Below are positions 1-8,386 of a stretch of 64,000 nucleotides of DNA, in pieces. The notes beneath the pieces were generated by a model. That model worked only from the letters and a program-made list of their open reading frames with translations. It did no database searches and was not told the DNA's origin. Numbering within the stretch: the first letter of the stretch is position 1; each line of letters begins with the position of its first letter. Source of the stretch: Tigriopus japonicus (taxonomy: Eukaryota; Arthropoda; Copepoda; Harpacticoida; Harpacticidae); contig CM021320.1 in NCBI GenBank assembly GCA_010645155.1, positions 3,237,796 through 3,301,795 on the forward strand, given 5' to 3'. The position numbers and the translations under genes were made by a program.

Positions 1-198
1 ACTTTCCTTCCCATTTCGACTGTGCTCTTACCTTGAAAATCAAGAAAACAAATGATTCGACAAGAGAACCCCGTAATCATTTCCTCCGGAATTACTCATG
101 TTAAGAACTGTCAGTGCAAATGGAAAATGAGCGATTAGTTGGAACGAGTTGAACCATTAGTGTTTCCACCCTGAGATAGATCCTCACAACTCGCGAAC
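1..198 (+). other. Upstream flank of the first channel gene
   Basis: AT-rich DNA directly upstream of the first DEG/ENaC start codon. It presumably holds the 5' UTR and core promoter, but I see no convincing TATA box or initiator. No gene is supported here. Confidence 0.5.
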
Positions 199-1809
199 AT
201 GACGGCGAAGGAGCAACAGCCATTATTGTGGTTCCTGGGATTTACCAGCATTGGTGGATTGTCCCAGTTCCATGCCACCAACTGGAACATTTCCAAAGCC
301 ATCTGGATTATATTGTTTATTGCGGGTACCACTCTCACTTTGATACAGCTTCAAAGCATCGTGAAAAGTTACTTTGAATACAACGTGGTCACAAGTGTGA
401 CCAACATTGAAGTCCAGTCACTTGACTTTCCTGCTGTTACGATTTGCAACCAAAATGCGGTTCATTGTGGAAACCTGAGAGACTTGATTTGGAATTTAAG
501 CTCAACTTCCGACAACTCTAGTCAAAGTTATACAAATCTATGCCATCTTTATTTACAAGTTAATTGTCAAGGAAGCGTATTAATGTCCGAAATCTTTACT
601 AACGGATTTAAAAGCAACAAAACTGTGTGCGAACCTAACAACTTTTCAAAACCTGAGTTCAGCAATTCCGAGGACATGTTTTTCCAACTCCGAGACGAAT
701 TTGATAAAATTTATGATACTATTTCCTTAGAACACAAGATGATTATAGCACATCAACCAGAAAAGATGTTTAAACGCTGCACTTTTCAATCAATTGTGGA
801 TACGTCAATTTATTGCCAGCGTTTACTAAATGGAACAGGCAAGGTATTTCATCCTACTTACGGTTTTTGTTACACATTCAATTCAGTAGATGAAGCTACT
901 CCAGAGGCTCAAACTGTTTTTGCTGGACCTTACTATGGATTTTCGGTCGAAATCAATATTGAACGGTCTTACTACATGCGGGTCTCTGCCACTCAAAACG
1001 AAGGAATTGCCGTTGCCATCCATTCACCCAACAAGGATCCTCTCTTGGCCACAAGTGTGATCAACGTCCTCGCTAATACCCTTACTAGCATTGAAGTAAA
1101 ACAATCCGAGATAAACCGACAACCTCCTCCTTACACCTCAAATTGTTCCACATCCTGGAGCCGGTCCTCAATGCCTAACTTGGAAGGAACAAGGGAATAT
1201 CAATCAGCTCTTTGCCAAAGCAAATGCCTGTTTGATCTATTTGAAGAGAAATGCAATTGCTCATTGAACCATTTATACACCATTGGAGACTCCGACCTCA
1301 AGAGAGTTTGTCTCATTCATACCACGGACCAAAATTGTACTGAAAATGGGGCACTGAAAATGAACAATGCTACTTTGAAAGAAAGATGTGTATGCCCTGC
1401 CGAATGCAACGATATATTTTATGAGTACAACACAAACTCTGTCCGATGGCCTGCAGACGTATTTTGGGCAGATTTGGCTTACAGTCATGATGTTTCTTAT
1501 CAAGGGGAGGTTATAGCGCCTTCGAAGGTTTTTGAGGCGTTTGCCTCGACCATTCCAAACAGCAGTGTGATTGAACAATACAATACTGTTCAAACTCACG
1601 TGGAGAGCAATTTCTTGAAACTTCAAGTTTTCTTTGCCGACAAATATGTGACAAATATTACAGAGAGCAAGGAGTATACCCTCTCAGGAATTTTGAGCAC
1701 TGCTGGTGGAGCTATATCATTGTGGTTGGGTGCCTCATTTATTGCTTTGTTTGAGTTCTTGGAATTGGGGGCTCGGTTTCTAACCCGTTGGTGGACCCCA
1801 CAAAAATAA
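199..1809 (+). CDS. DEG/ENaC family sodium channel subunit 1
   Basis: Single-exon ORF of 536 aa starting at a true ATG. It should encode a plasma-membrane subunit of a trimeric amiloride-sensitive-type cation channel (pickpocket/ASIC/degenerin class). Seen: a short N-terminus, TM1 about residues 32-52, the post-TM1 motif FPAVTICN (77-84), a large Cys- and N-glycosylation-rich ectodomain with GFCYTFN (222-228), Cys clusters at 339-354 and 397-403, and TM2 about 498-522 carrying the GAS selectivity-filter triplet (511-513). The C-terminal tail is about 14 residues with no PPxY motif. Odd: the pre-TM1 His-Gly gating motif of the family reads Gly-Gly (19-20). Residues about 60-205 are nearly identical at DNA level to the second gene. 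The family assignment is firm; gating ligand and partners cannot be told from sequence. Confidence 0.95.
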   Translation: MTAKEQQPLLWFLGFTSIGGLSQFHATNWNISKAIWIILFIAGTTLTLIQLQSIVKSYFEYNVVTSVTNIEVQSLDFPAVTICNQNAVHCGNLRDLIWNLSSTSDNSSQSYTNLCHLYLQVNCQGSVLMSEIFTNGFKSNKTVCEPNNFSKPEFSNSEDMFFQLRDEFDKIYDTISLEHKMIIAHQPEKMFKRCTFQSIVDTSIYCQRLLNGTGKVFHPTYGFCYTFNSVDEATPEAQTVFAGPYYGFSVEINIERSYYMRVSATQNEGIAVAIHSPNKDPLLATSVINVLANTLTSIEVKQSEINRQPPPYTSNCSTSWSRSSMPNLEGTREYQSALCQSKCLFDLFEEKCNCSLNHLYTIGDSDLKRVCLIHTTDQNCTENGALKMNNATLKERCVCPAECNDIFYEYNTNSVRWPADVFWADLAYSHDVSYQGEVIAPSKVFEAFASTIPNSSVIEQYNTVQTHVESNFLKLQVFFADKYVTNITESKEYTLSGILSTAGGAISLWLGASFIALFEFLELGARFLTRWWTPQK

Positions 1810-3042
1810 GCTCTTAGATTATGTCCCGAAGAAGACTTTTTGTTATGTTATTAACATGGAAAATACAAGTAAACAACATATTTTTTGTTCTTCACAGCGA
1901 TCTTATTTGACCCTCTCGGATCCAAGTGACAGCTGAGTTTCGGCTACGTTTTTAGCACATGTTATTTTGCATTACATAATCATGCTCAATTGTTCAATCA
2001 GAACTAGTACACGGTGTTCCGAATGGCTTTTTAGGTTTGAATCAAAATACCCAAAGACATCATGGCACTTTTTGGACCCATAATTCAATGGGGAACAACT
2101 TCAACTTTATTGTATTATATAAGTTTAGGCCCCGGGAAAAAGTTAAATATTTAAAACCTATTAATTATAACATTTTTAAATAAACTATTTAACTCATATT
2201 TAGAGACCCTTTAGTTACCATATGAATTCAAATTGAATAAGAATTCAACAGCTGAGTTATTTGACTTTGAATGGTCCATTTTTGACCCCAAAAAGCCGAA
2301 AAACGCTACAGTTATATGAAAAAAATGAAAAAAAATGTTTGCTAGAAATCATTGTCTCAGTTCCAGTCTAATCAGGTCAATTTCAAGAAAACTGGCATTT
2401 TTGCCACCCAGATGACTGCAACACACCTTGCCTCGTGTGACCTCTCTTGTTTTCAAAGTTTAAAGTACTAGAAATATGGATGTATTAGACCGATTAGAAA
2501 GATCTTTCTCTCTTTAAATATTAGAGAAATCTAATTTTTGAGATGGATAATTGTAGTCACGTCAAAGTGAACAATGATTGAAAAGGATAAAACCACAAGC
2601 AATCATTCACTCACATTGGGCTATGATCAAATTGTTCCAACAGGAGGTTTAATTCCTTTAATATTTGTAATTGAATGGTGATCGAGTCGAGTCGAGTCCT
2701 CCTCTCAAGACATGCAGTTTAAATCTTTTGTTAACAACAAAATCGTGCAGAGTCAGCTTTGTCTGAGGACCATCAGAATGTGTCTACTTATTGTAGCTTA
2801 TCAATAACCCTTAGAAAAATATTTTCTTAAAAGATGACCGAAACAGAGTATATTTTCTTTCTTTCTGAAGCACTAAATATTTAAAAGCATATCTTAAACT
2901 ATTGAAACACAACTAATCAGTCGCATCCCACGTGCGGGCCCTGATGTAAATTTTTGTGGGCCAAGGAGTAATGAGAAGATATAAAATAGTAGGTCTTAAG
3001 CCGGACCGGTGATGCAATGATGATTACAATTTCAAGGAATTG
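1810..3042. other. AT-rich intergenic DNA after channel gene 1
   Basis: No gene supported. No AATAAA lies close to the stop codon; the first I see is near 2181. A short GTCGA-rich run (about 2684-2698) and many AT homopolymer tracts are visible. It ends at the left inverted terminal repeat of the DD37D element. Confidence 0.5.
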
Positions 3043-3044
3043 TA

Positions 3045-3072
3045 CAGTGCGTTCAAGCAAATCGTAGACAAT
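3045..3072 (+). repeat. Left terminal inverted repeat of the DD37D element
   Basis: Begins CAGTGCGTTCAAGCAAATCG and lies just inside a TA dinucleotide. It is matched in inverse orientation at 6088-6115 with a G/A difference at the seventh base. Confidence 0.85.
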
Positions 3073-3301
3073 TGATCTTTTCATAAACTCTGTCGACTGC
3101 TGCCTGATCCATTAGGAGTACAAGGAAAACATCAAAATGACATTTGTACAGTATTACAGGGCACGGAACCAAAAATGCAATGTCGTTTCTTTCGAATTTG
3201 GCGCCTAAATTGGACAAGTTAGCTAGCTTTTGTCTTACTAACTTTAGAGCTCTGCAAAAGAGGATTCCAAATATATTACAATCATCTCTGTACGACAAGA
3301 A

Positions 3302-4321
3302 ATGAGTGACCAGCAAGCAAAACGGCAGAGGATCCACGATCTCATCGACGCCCAGGTCAGCAACAAGGCGATTTCAAGGATTTTGGCCGTCAGTCCAAGC
3401 ACTGTCAGTCGCATCAAAAAGGCCAAAGAAGCTGGATTGGGCATTGAGAGGAAAGCTGGAAGTGGTGGCCACAATAAAAAACGTCATGAGGTCTTTCTCA
3501 ATGACTTAAAAGACAAGATCAAGGCTGACCCCACCACCAGCATTCGCCGCCACGCCAGGGACCTCAATGTTGACGAGAAGACCATAAGAAATGCCGTTAC
3601 CAAGGATCTTGGCCTTAAATCTTATGTTCGGATGCCCCGCCATTTGTTAACAGATAATTTAAGGGAAAAGAGGTTGGCCAGGTGTAAGATTATCCGAAGT
3701 TTTTTGAAGAAGAATGGGGCCACAGTGAAAATTTTTTCAGACGAGAAGATTTTTACCGTGGACCAAGTTTACAATAGAAGAAACTACCGTTGGCTTGCTG
3801 AAACAAAACATATGGTTAAGGGCATCTACCGCACCAAGCACCCAGCCCAAACCATGGTCTTGGGTGTTATTAGCTCTGATGGTAAGAAGATGCCGCCCTT
3901 GTTTTTCCGCCCTGGTGAAACAGTCAACGCTGACGCCTATTATCGTGTCCTCCGATACAATGTATTGCCATGGTTAAAGGCCAACTACCCTGAGGGCAAT
4001 TATGTATGGCAGCAGGATGGTGCCCCTGCCCACACAGCCTCTAAAATCCAGAAGTTTTGCAAGGAAAACATAGCTGATTTTTGGGGCAAGGATGTTTGGC
4101 CTCCCAGTTCGCCAGACCTCAACCCCCTTGATTATTTTTGGTGGAGCGTCATCGAGGCAAGGTCCAATGCCACCCCCCACCGGAATGTGGAGTCACTCCA
4201 AGCTGCCATTCGTCATGAGTGGAATGCATATCCGGAGGCTGACATTCGAAAAGGCTGCAGTGGATTCAGGAGGCGCGTCGCGGCCGTTATCGAGGCTAAT
4301 GGAGGCCATATTGAGAAGTGA
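3302..4321 (+). CDS. Intact DD37D Tc1/mariner-superfamily transposase
   Basis: ORF of 339 aa from ATG. It catalyses cut-and-paste transposition at TA sites in the nucleus. Seen: an N-terminal helix-turn-helix pair (about residues 9-42 and 80-108, the first with IxxxL..SxxTVSRI) joined by a basic GSGGHNKKR linker, then an RNase-H-fold catalytic core with Asp147 (IFSDEKIF), Asp239 (WQQDGAPAH) and Asp277 (SPDLNPLDYF). The spacing of the last two is 37 residues, giving DD37D, the signature of the maT-like group. The C-terminal EANGGHIEK is typical. No stop or frameshift, so it may be recent or still active. The minimal 3' end of this copy is missing because other elements follow. Confidence 0.9.
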   Translation: MSDQQAKRQRIHDLIDAQVSNKAISRILAVSPSTVSRIKKAKEAGLGIERKAGSGGHNKKRHEVFLNDLKDKIKADPTTSIRRHARDLNVDEKTIRNAVTKDLGLKSYVRMPRHLLTDNLREKRLARCKIIRSFLKKNGATVKIFSDEKIFTVDQVYNRRNYRWLAETKHMVKGIYRTKHPAQTMVLGVISSDGKKMPPLFFRPGETVNADAYYRVLRYNVLPWLKANYPEGNYVWQQDGAPAHTASKIQKFCKENIADFWGKDVWPPSSPDLNPLDYFWWSVIEARSNATPHRNVESLQAAIRHEWNAYPEADIRKGCSGFRRRVAAVIEANGGHIEK

Positions 4322-4449
4322 ATCTCCCAAGACCCGCATCTACCTTTGTTAAAAATTTCGTTCGAAAATCTCTAGCCAATAATAAGTTATTACTATTTTA
4401 AAATTGATGTTGTCTGACATTGCATTTTTGCTTCCTTACTCTGTACATG

Positions 4450-4668
4450 AGCTTTCAGAAAATGTTAATCTCATACACCAAGACCCTCTGGTTGACGAGG
4501 TAGATCTTGCCGAAGTCAGTCTTGTTTTTGATGGTGTTCAACATGTTCAAGATGTAGATCTCGGCCAAGAAGTACTCGATATCAGACGTCTTTTGATATA
4601 TTCTAAAGAACACCTTTGGTTATCTATTGCCCCAAGTATTACTCTTTTATCCCCATGTCCGTGGTCAC
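4450..4668. other. Unassigned segment inside the composite element
   Basis: Lies between the transposase 3' subterminal repeat and the nested mariner. It is GC-richer than its surroundings. The minus strand has an open frame of about 50 codons ending near 4464, but I recognise no domain. It may be captured DNA or a piece of another element. Confidence 0.3.
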
Positions 4669-4670
4669 TA

Positions 4671-5364
4671 CTAGGTGGGGTGAAAAGTAACCTCCTTGAC
4701 CGACAAAATGCAATCCTACAGCAAAATATACTTTTAGTGCTTTGAAGTACGTTCATATTTAGGCATACGTTTCAAATTTCAATGGAGTATTGCCCTTAAT
4801 TTTGTTTTGACAGCTCATTGATGACGACGGGTTTGGCATCATGTCGAAAATGGATCAACACGGTTTTCATTTTGTCTTAAAACAATATTTTTTACTAAGT
4901 AAAATGGCGAAGGAAGCAAAAGAAAAGTTTGATAAATGTAATGAGATAAATGCTCCGTCAGATCATACCATTAAATATTAGTTTTGCCACTTTTGTGGTC
5001 TCCAAAACTTCACTACCGATCAAAGACGTTGTCGAAGGCCCTCGGAAACAATTACTTATGAAAATGAAAAAAGTTCAGTATAGTCTTAATGTTAGCTACC
5101 AGCTCACGCACCTTCACTTTCCGGTCAGCCAGCCCCATTTCATGCACTTTTTTGACGTTTTCATCCGTAAAATCATCACATTCATTTTCACCATGATGCC
5201 AAACACGTCAACATCAATCAGCTCTCAAAACAAAATGAAGGGCAATAATGCATTGAAATTTGAAACTTATGCCTAAATATGAATGAACTATAAGGCATTA
5301 TAAGCATATTTTGCAATAGGATTGCATTTTGTCGGTCAAGGAGGTTACTTTTCACCCCACCTAG
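4671..5364. mobile_element. Nested non-autonomous mariner derivative with long inverted arms
   Basis: Starts CTAGGTGGGGTGAAAAGTAA and ends with its inverse, flanked by TA (4669-4670, 5365-5366). The terminus resembles known mariner ends of the TTAGGTTGG..AAAAGTAAT type. The two arms match for about 200 bp (4671-4870 and 5165-5364), far longer than normal mariner repeats. The left arm runs into a decayed N-terminal transposase frame from about 4842 (KQYFLLSKMAKEAKEKFDK, then RRPSE), like the mariner DNA-binding domain. The right arm is an inverted copy of the same 5' end, including the start of that frame. The element is therefore a 5'-end foldback with no catalytic domain. Confidence 0.75.
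4842..5090 (+). pseudogene. Decayed N-terminal mariner transposase fragment
   Basis: From an ATG near 4842 the frame reads about 45 codons with a mariner-like first helix-turn-helix, then a stop near 4979. A shifted continuation carries the RRPSET motif that usually follows the DNA-binding domain. No catalytic Asp residues are present. It is a remnant of the nested mariner and not functional. Confidence 0.55.
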
Positions 5365-5539
5365 TAGGTACAAGAAGGGAAGAATTTCAGAAATTTCCGA
5401 TCCGTTAACTTAATTTTGAATTTCCCGCTATAATTTAAGAAATCAGCAGCCCTTTTTTTTGATTGGATCGTGTAGACCAATCAAAAAGCAGTATTTTCTT
5501 GTTTTAAAGTTTTGTTGTCTTTCGTCGCGGTCAAAAGTT

Positions 5540-5993
5540 ATGGAAGCCAAAAGACAGAGAGTTGCGGCCCATTTGGGCGCTGATGTGCCCATCCCCACCA
5601 TCACCGACAAGGAGAACTGCTCCCGCGCCTTCGTGTACAAGGTCAAGGCCATGATGAAGGATGGCACCGGGTTCAAGAGGAAGAAGGGAAGTGGCGGCCA
5701 CAATAAAAAGTGCACAAGACGCAGAACTGATGCAAGGTCAACCTGGCGTCCTTCTGGCCCTGGTCAATGTGGCCGCCCTCCTCCCCAGACTGCTCTCCGT
5801 TGGACTACGGCATCTAGGGCAATGTGGAGAGAAAGGCGTGTCGCACGCCCCACCCAAGTGTCGACGCCCTCAAGTCCTCCGTCAACGACGTGTGGGCCGA
5901 CATGTCCAAGGACTTCGTCGCCAAGGTCTGCTCCAGCTTCAGGCCCAGAATCACGGCCATGATCGAGGCCGGCGGCGACCATTTTGAAATTTA
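5540..5993 (+). pseudogene. GC-rich internally deleted DD37D transposase fragment
   Basis: An ATG at 5540 opens a frame with MEAKRQRVAAHLGA and the linker KKGSGGHNKK, equivalent to the first 60 residues of the 339-aa transposase. After about 5712 the frame loses similarity. From about 5858 another frame gives the C-terminus (VDALKSS, DFVAKVCSSFRPR, IEAGGDHFEI) with a proper stop at 5991-5993. The whole catalytic core is missing. The fragment is clearly more GC-rich (many CC/GC third positions) than the intact copy and the surrounding DNA, so it comes from a different lineage of the family. Its 3' flank leads into the right terminal repeat. Confidence 0.75.
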
Positions 5994-6087
5994 ATGCTGT
6001 GAAATATCCTGTACAAATGTCATTAAAAGTGTTTTGTCGTACTCCTTATTGTTCTGGCTGCAGTCGCACATGTTTGTTCAGTAACTA

Positions 6088-6115
6088 ACTGTCTACGATT
6101 TGCTTGAATGCACTG
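6088..6115 (-). repeat. Right terminal inverted repeat of the DD37D element
   Basis: Reads TGTCTACGATTTGCTTGAAT and ends CACTG next to TA. It is the inverse of the left repeat at 3045-3072. Confidence 0.85.
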
Positions 6116-6117
6116 TA

Positions 6118-6634
6118 GTGATTAAATTTCAAACTAATTGAGTTATTTGATTACAGATCACAATATCATCAAATTGTACTCCAGTGTAACCGCCCCTCCC
6201 CTCCCCAAGTTCCTGCTGTTTCAAAGTTTCCCCTCCTCCGCGACAAGCTGGTGTGGCGCCAGTCTCCTGTGTCGATATTTTAAGATTGCGTGAGTATTAG
6301 AAAAAGGTTCCGAGGATCAAAAAGTTACTCCAACTTAAAATATAAGGTAATGTTAGCATTGTTTATCCCTCCATTCAGGGTGGCAAAGATGTATTTTGAT
6401 AATGCTGGAGTCTCTTGAATGTGTTGATCTATCTAGAGCGCAATAATATTTTTTTTTTTAGGCCTCTAGGTCTGTTGAGATTCTGATAAACAAAATGGCA
6501 TGCACATTTTGTTTGACTTAATTATTGGGAACACAACAATGGGCCATCTTTTAATTGTATTGAGCTTTTGAAGAAAAGATAACTTAAACTTTTTGTCACT
6601 TTTCGCAAACATTTTTTAAGGGCCATAGTAATAG
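6118..6634. other. Intergenic DNA with no gene
   Basis: Contains a C-rich patch (about 6190-6250) and a poly-T tract near 6450. No coding or RNA gene is supported. Confidence 0.4.
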
Positions 6635-7260
6635 GGAATGGGAAATGCAAGGGGAGGTTTGAGTGATCTCTTTAAAAATCTTATCGCGGGGGGATGAAAG
6701 AAGAGAAAAGGCTTGTTTGGCAACAGTGGGTGGCTCGTGAGAATTTGGGCAGTTTAAGGGTTTTCGCAATTTACAGACCACCCTTGTGAATTAGATGCCA
6801 TGAAAAATGTCGAACTGCAAGTTTGAACACCTTTGGTTAGGATTTTGGAAAAAATGCACACTGTATTTGCTCGTTCTTGCACGAGAAAATTCTCAACAAA
6901 AGGCCACTTTTTTTGGGTAAGTACAAGTGTAAGTGAGCTCCAAAACCATCAAGGTACCAAACAAAATGCCGTGTTTTGTACGTGTTTCTTTTCAATATCA
7001 AAGGTCTTTTTTAAGTGCTTGCCATTTTTTAATCAAAAGAATAATTTTGCAAATTCTTACAAAACCGAGAGTCAAAATGTCCAAACTTGCAATTCGACAT
7101 TTTTTGTAGCATCTAAGTCATAAGGGCGGTCTATAAAACGCGAAAACCCTTGCACTGACCAAAATCTTACATTGACGAACAAGCCTTTTCTCTTCTTTCA
7201 TCCGCCCGGAATAAGATTTTTAAAGAGATCACTTAAACCTCCCCCTGCATGCCTCATTCA
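6635..7260. repeat. Foldback element with about 180-bp diverged arms
   Basis: The left arm (about 6635-6825) and right arm (about 7080-7260) are inverted copies with scattered differences. Shared blocks include AATCTTAT, GAAGAGAAAAGGCTTGTT, AGGGTTTTCGC and AAATGTCGAA with its flank. The spacer is AT-rich with no domain. Exact ends and target duplication are unclear. It looks like an old MITE. Confidence 0.65.
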
Positions 7261-8386
7261 TAACGCAAAGCTTATCACGTCTCGTTTTTTTACTTGCGCC
7301 AGGGCAAGGAGGACGGTATTACGTGGAGTGAGATTGAGCAAGGGCACATGACCACGTCTGTGTTAATTTTCCTGCGTGATAGCCTAGAGTTAATGAAGAA
7401 TTGCAATGTAATTGGTTTTAATGTTGTTTTACTAACATAACATAAAAAAGCATACAAATAATCAATGACCAATCAATTGATGCCTTATAAATGTCTCCCT
7501 AAGAATTGAAATTGTGTTGTTTGATTGTGTTAAGCAAAATATATTCAAAATATTGATCCATCGACTTGCTTTGGGATAATGATTGTCCATCTTTTGTTGA
7601 AGGCACCATGGTTTTTATCATAGGGAATGTTCAAGCAGTCTTCATTGGGTAGAATTACAGAAACTTGTGGGAAAGAAGCATCATCAGCACACAAGCAACA
7701 GTGGCTTTGACATGAAGCTTCAAAAAATCCAAACAAACCAGGAAGTTCTAGTGTAAAAAATACGGCATACAGGAGCCTTTGACCGAAAAATAGCAACAGA
7801 AGGACCTAAATTCATCTTATTTTGTGATCAAACAATTGAAGTAATCCTTATTGGCATAATCTATAAATGATTGCTTAAGATTTATGAGTTGATATCTTTT
7901 TCAATTTTGACAACGACTTTAGATGGATTTGACACGCAAAGCGCGAATAGATGAATCAAAGAATGGCCAAGATCCGTCAATAACGTAACATCTCAAAATT
8001 ATCCCCAAAAAAATAAATATCAAAATATGTGGCCGAAATACTTGACTTGAGTTTTTGTTGGTCTTTCCAATACATCATTCAGTTTTAGATTTGTTTGGAA
8101 GCACTATTAATCATAACCACTCGCGCATTAGCCAAGCACTTAACGTAGGAAAGCCAAAGACCTTTCTACGTCTGGGAGAAATACTATTGAAATTGAAGGT
8201 ACAAATTAAGTGTTCCATTTTGACTCTGCTCCTTTCCAGGTAAAGTTGTCCAACTTCTAAATTAAAGATATTTTTAAAATGTTTGTTTAAATACGTTTGG
8301 GAATTTCAACAGACAAATTTCAGAGATACCTTATCATTTTAGAGATTTACCAGTTCCGGTGTTTGGTGTCTTCATTATTCATTACC
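7261..8386. other. Upstream region of channel gene 2
   Basis: AT-rich. An open frame on the minus strand (7545-7796) lacks an ATG and any recognised domain. The last about 80 bases before the ATG form the probable 5' UTR. No promoter element is certain. Confidence 0.4.

Larger units (their letters stand above)
3043..6117. mobile_element. Composite Tc1/mariner DD37D element with nested insertions
   Basis: The ends are inverted repeats flanked by TA (3043-3044 and 6116-6117). The first about 28 bases of each arm match except for one base, beginning CAGTGC and containing AAGCAAATCGTAGAC. Similarity between the arms continues inward for roughly 100 bases (about 3090-3160 against 6000-6070). Inside are, in order, an intact transposase gene (3302-4321), part of its own 3' subterminal repeat (about 4405-4450, inverted match to 3140-3190), unexplained DNA (4450-4668), a nested mariner derivative (4671-5364), and a GC-rich fragment of a second, diverged transposase (5540-5993). 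The right end belongs to that second copy, so this looks like two related elements fused or recombined rather than one simple transposon. Confidence 0.8.

Noticed and set aside
7545..7796. Minus-strand frame with several Cys residues
   Set aside because: Starts at TTG, has no ATG, no recognised domain and no splice context; likely chance.
8297..8386. N-terminal extension of channel gene 2 (and similar ones at 23804, 58129 and 26179)
   Set aside because: These begin at TTG or GTG; the next in-frame ATG aligns with the paralogues or follows a stop, so the shorter starts were used.
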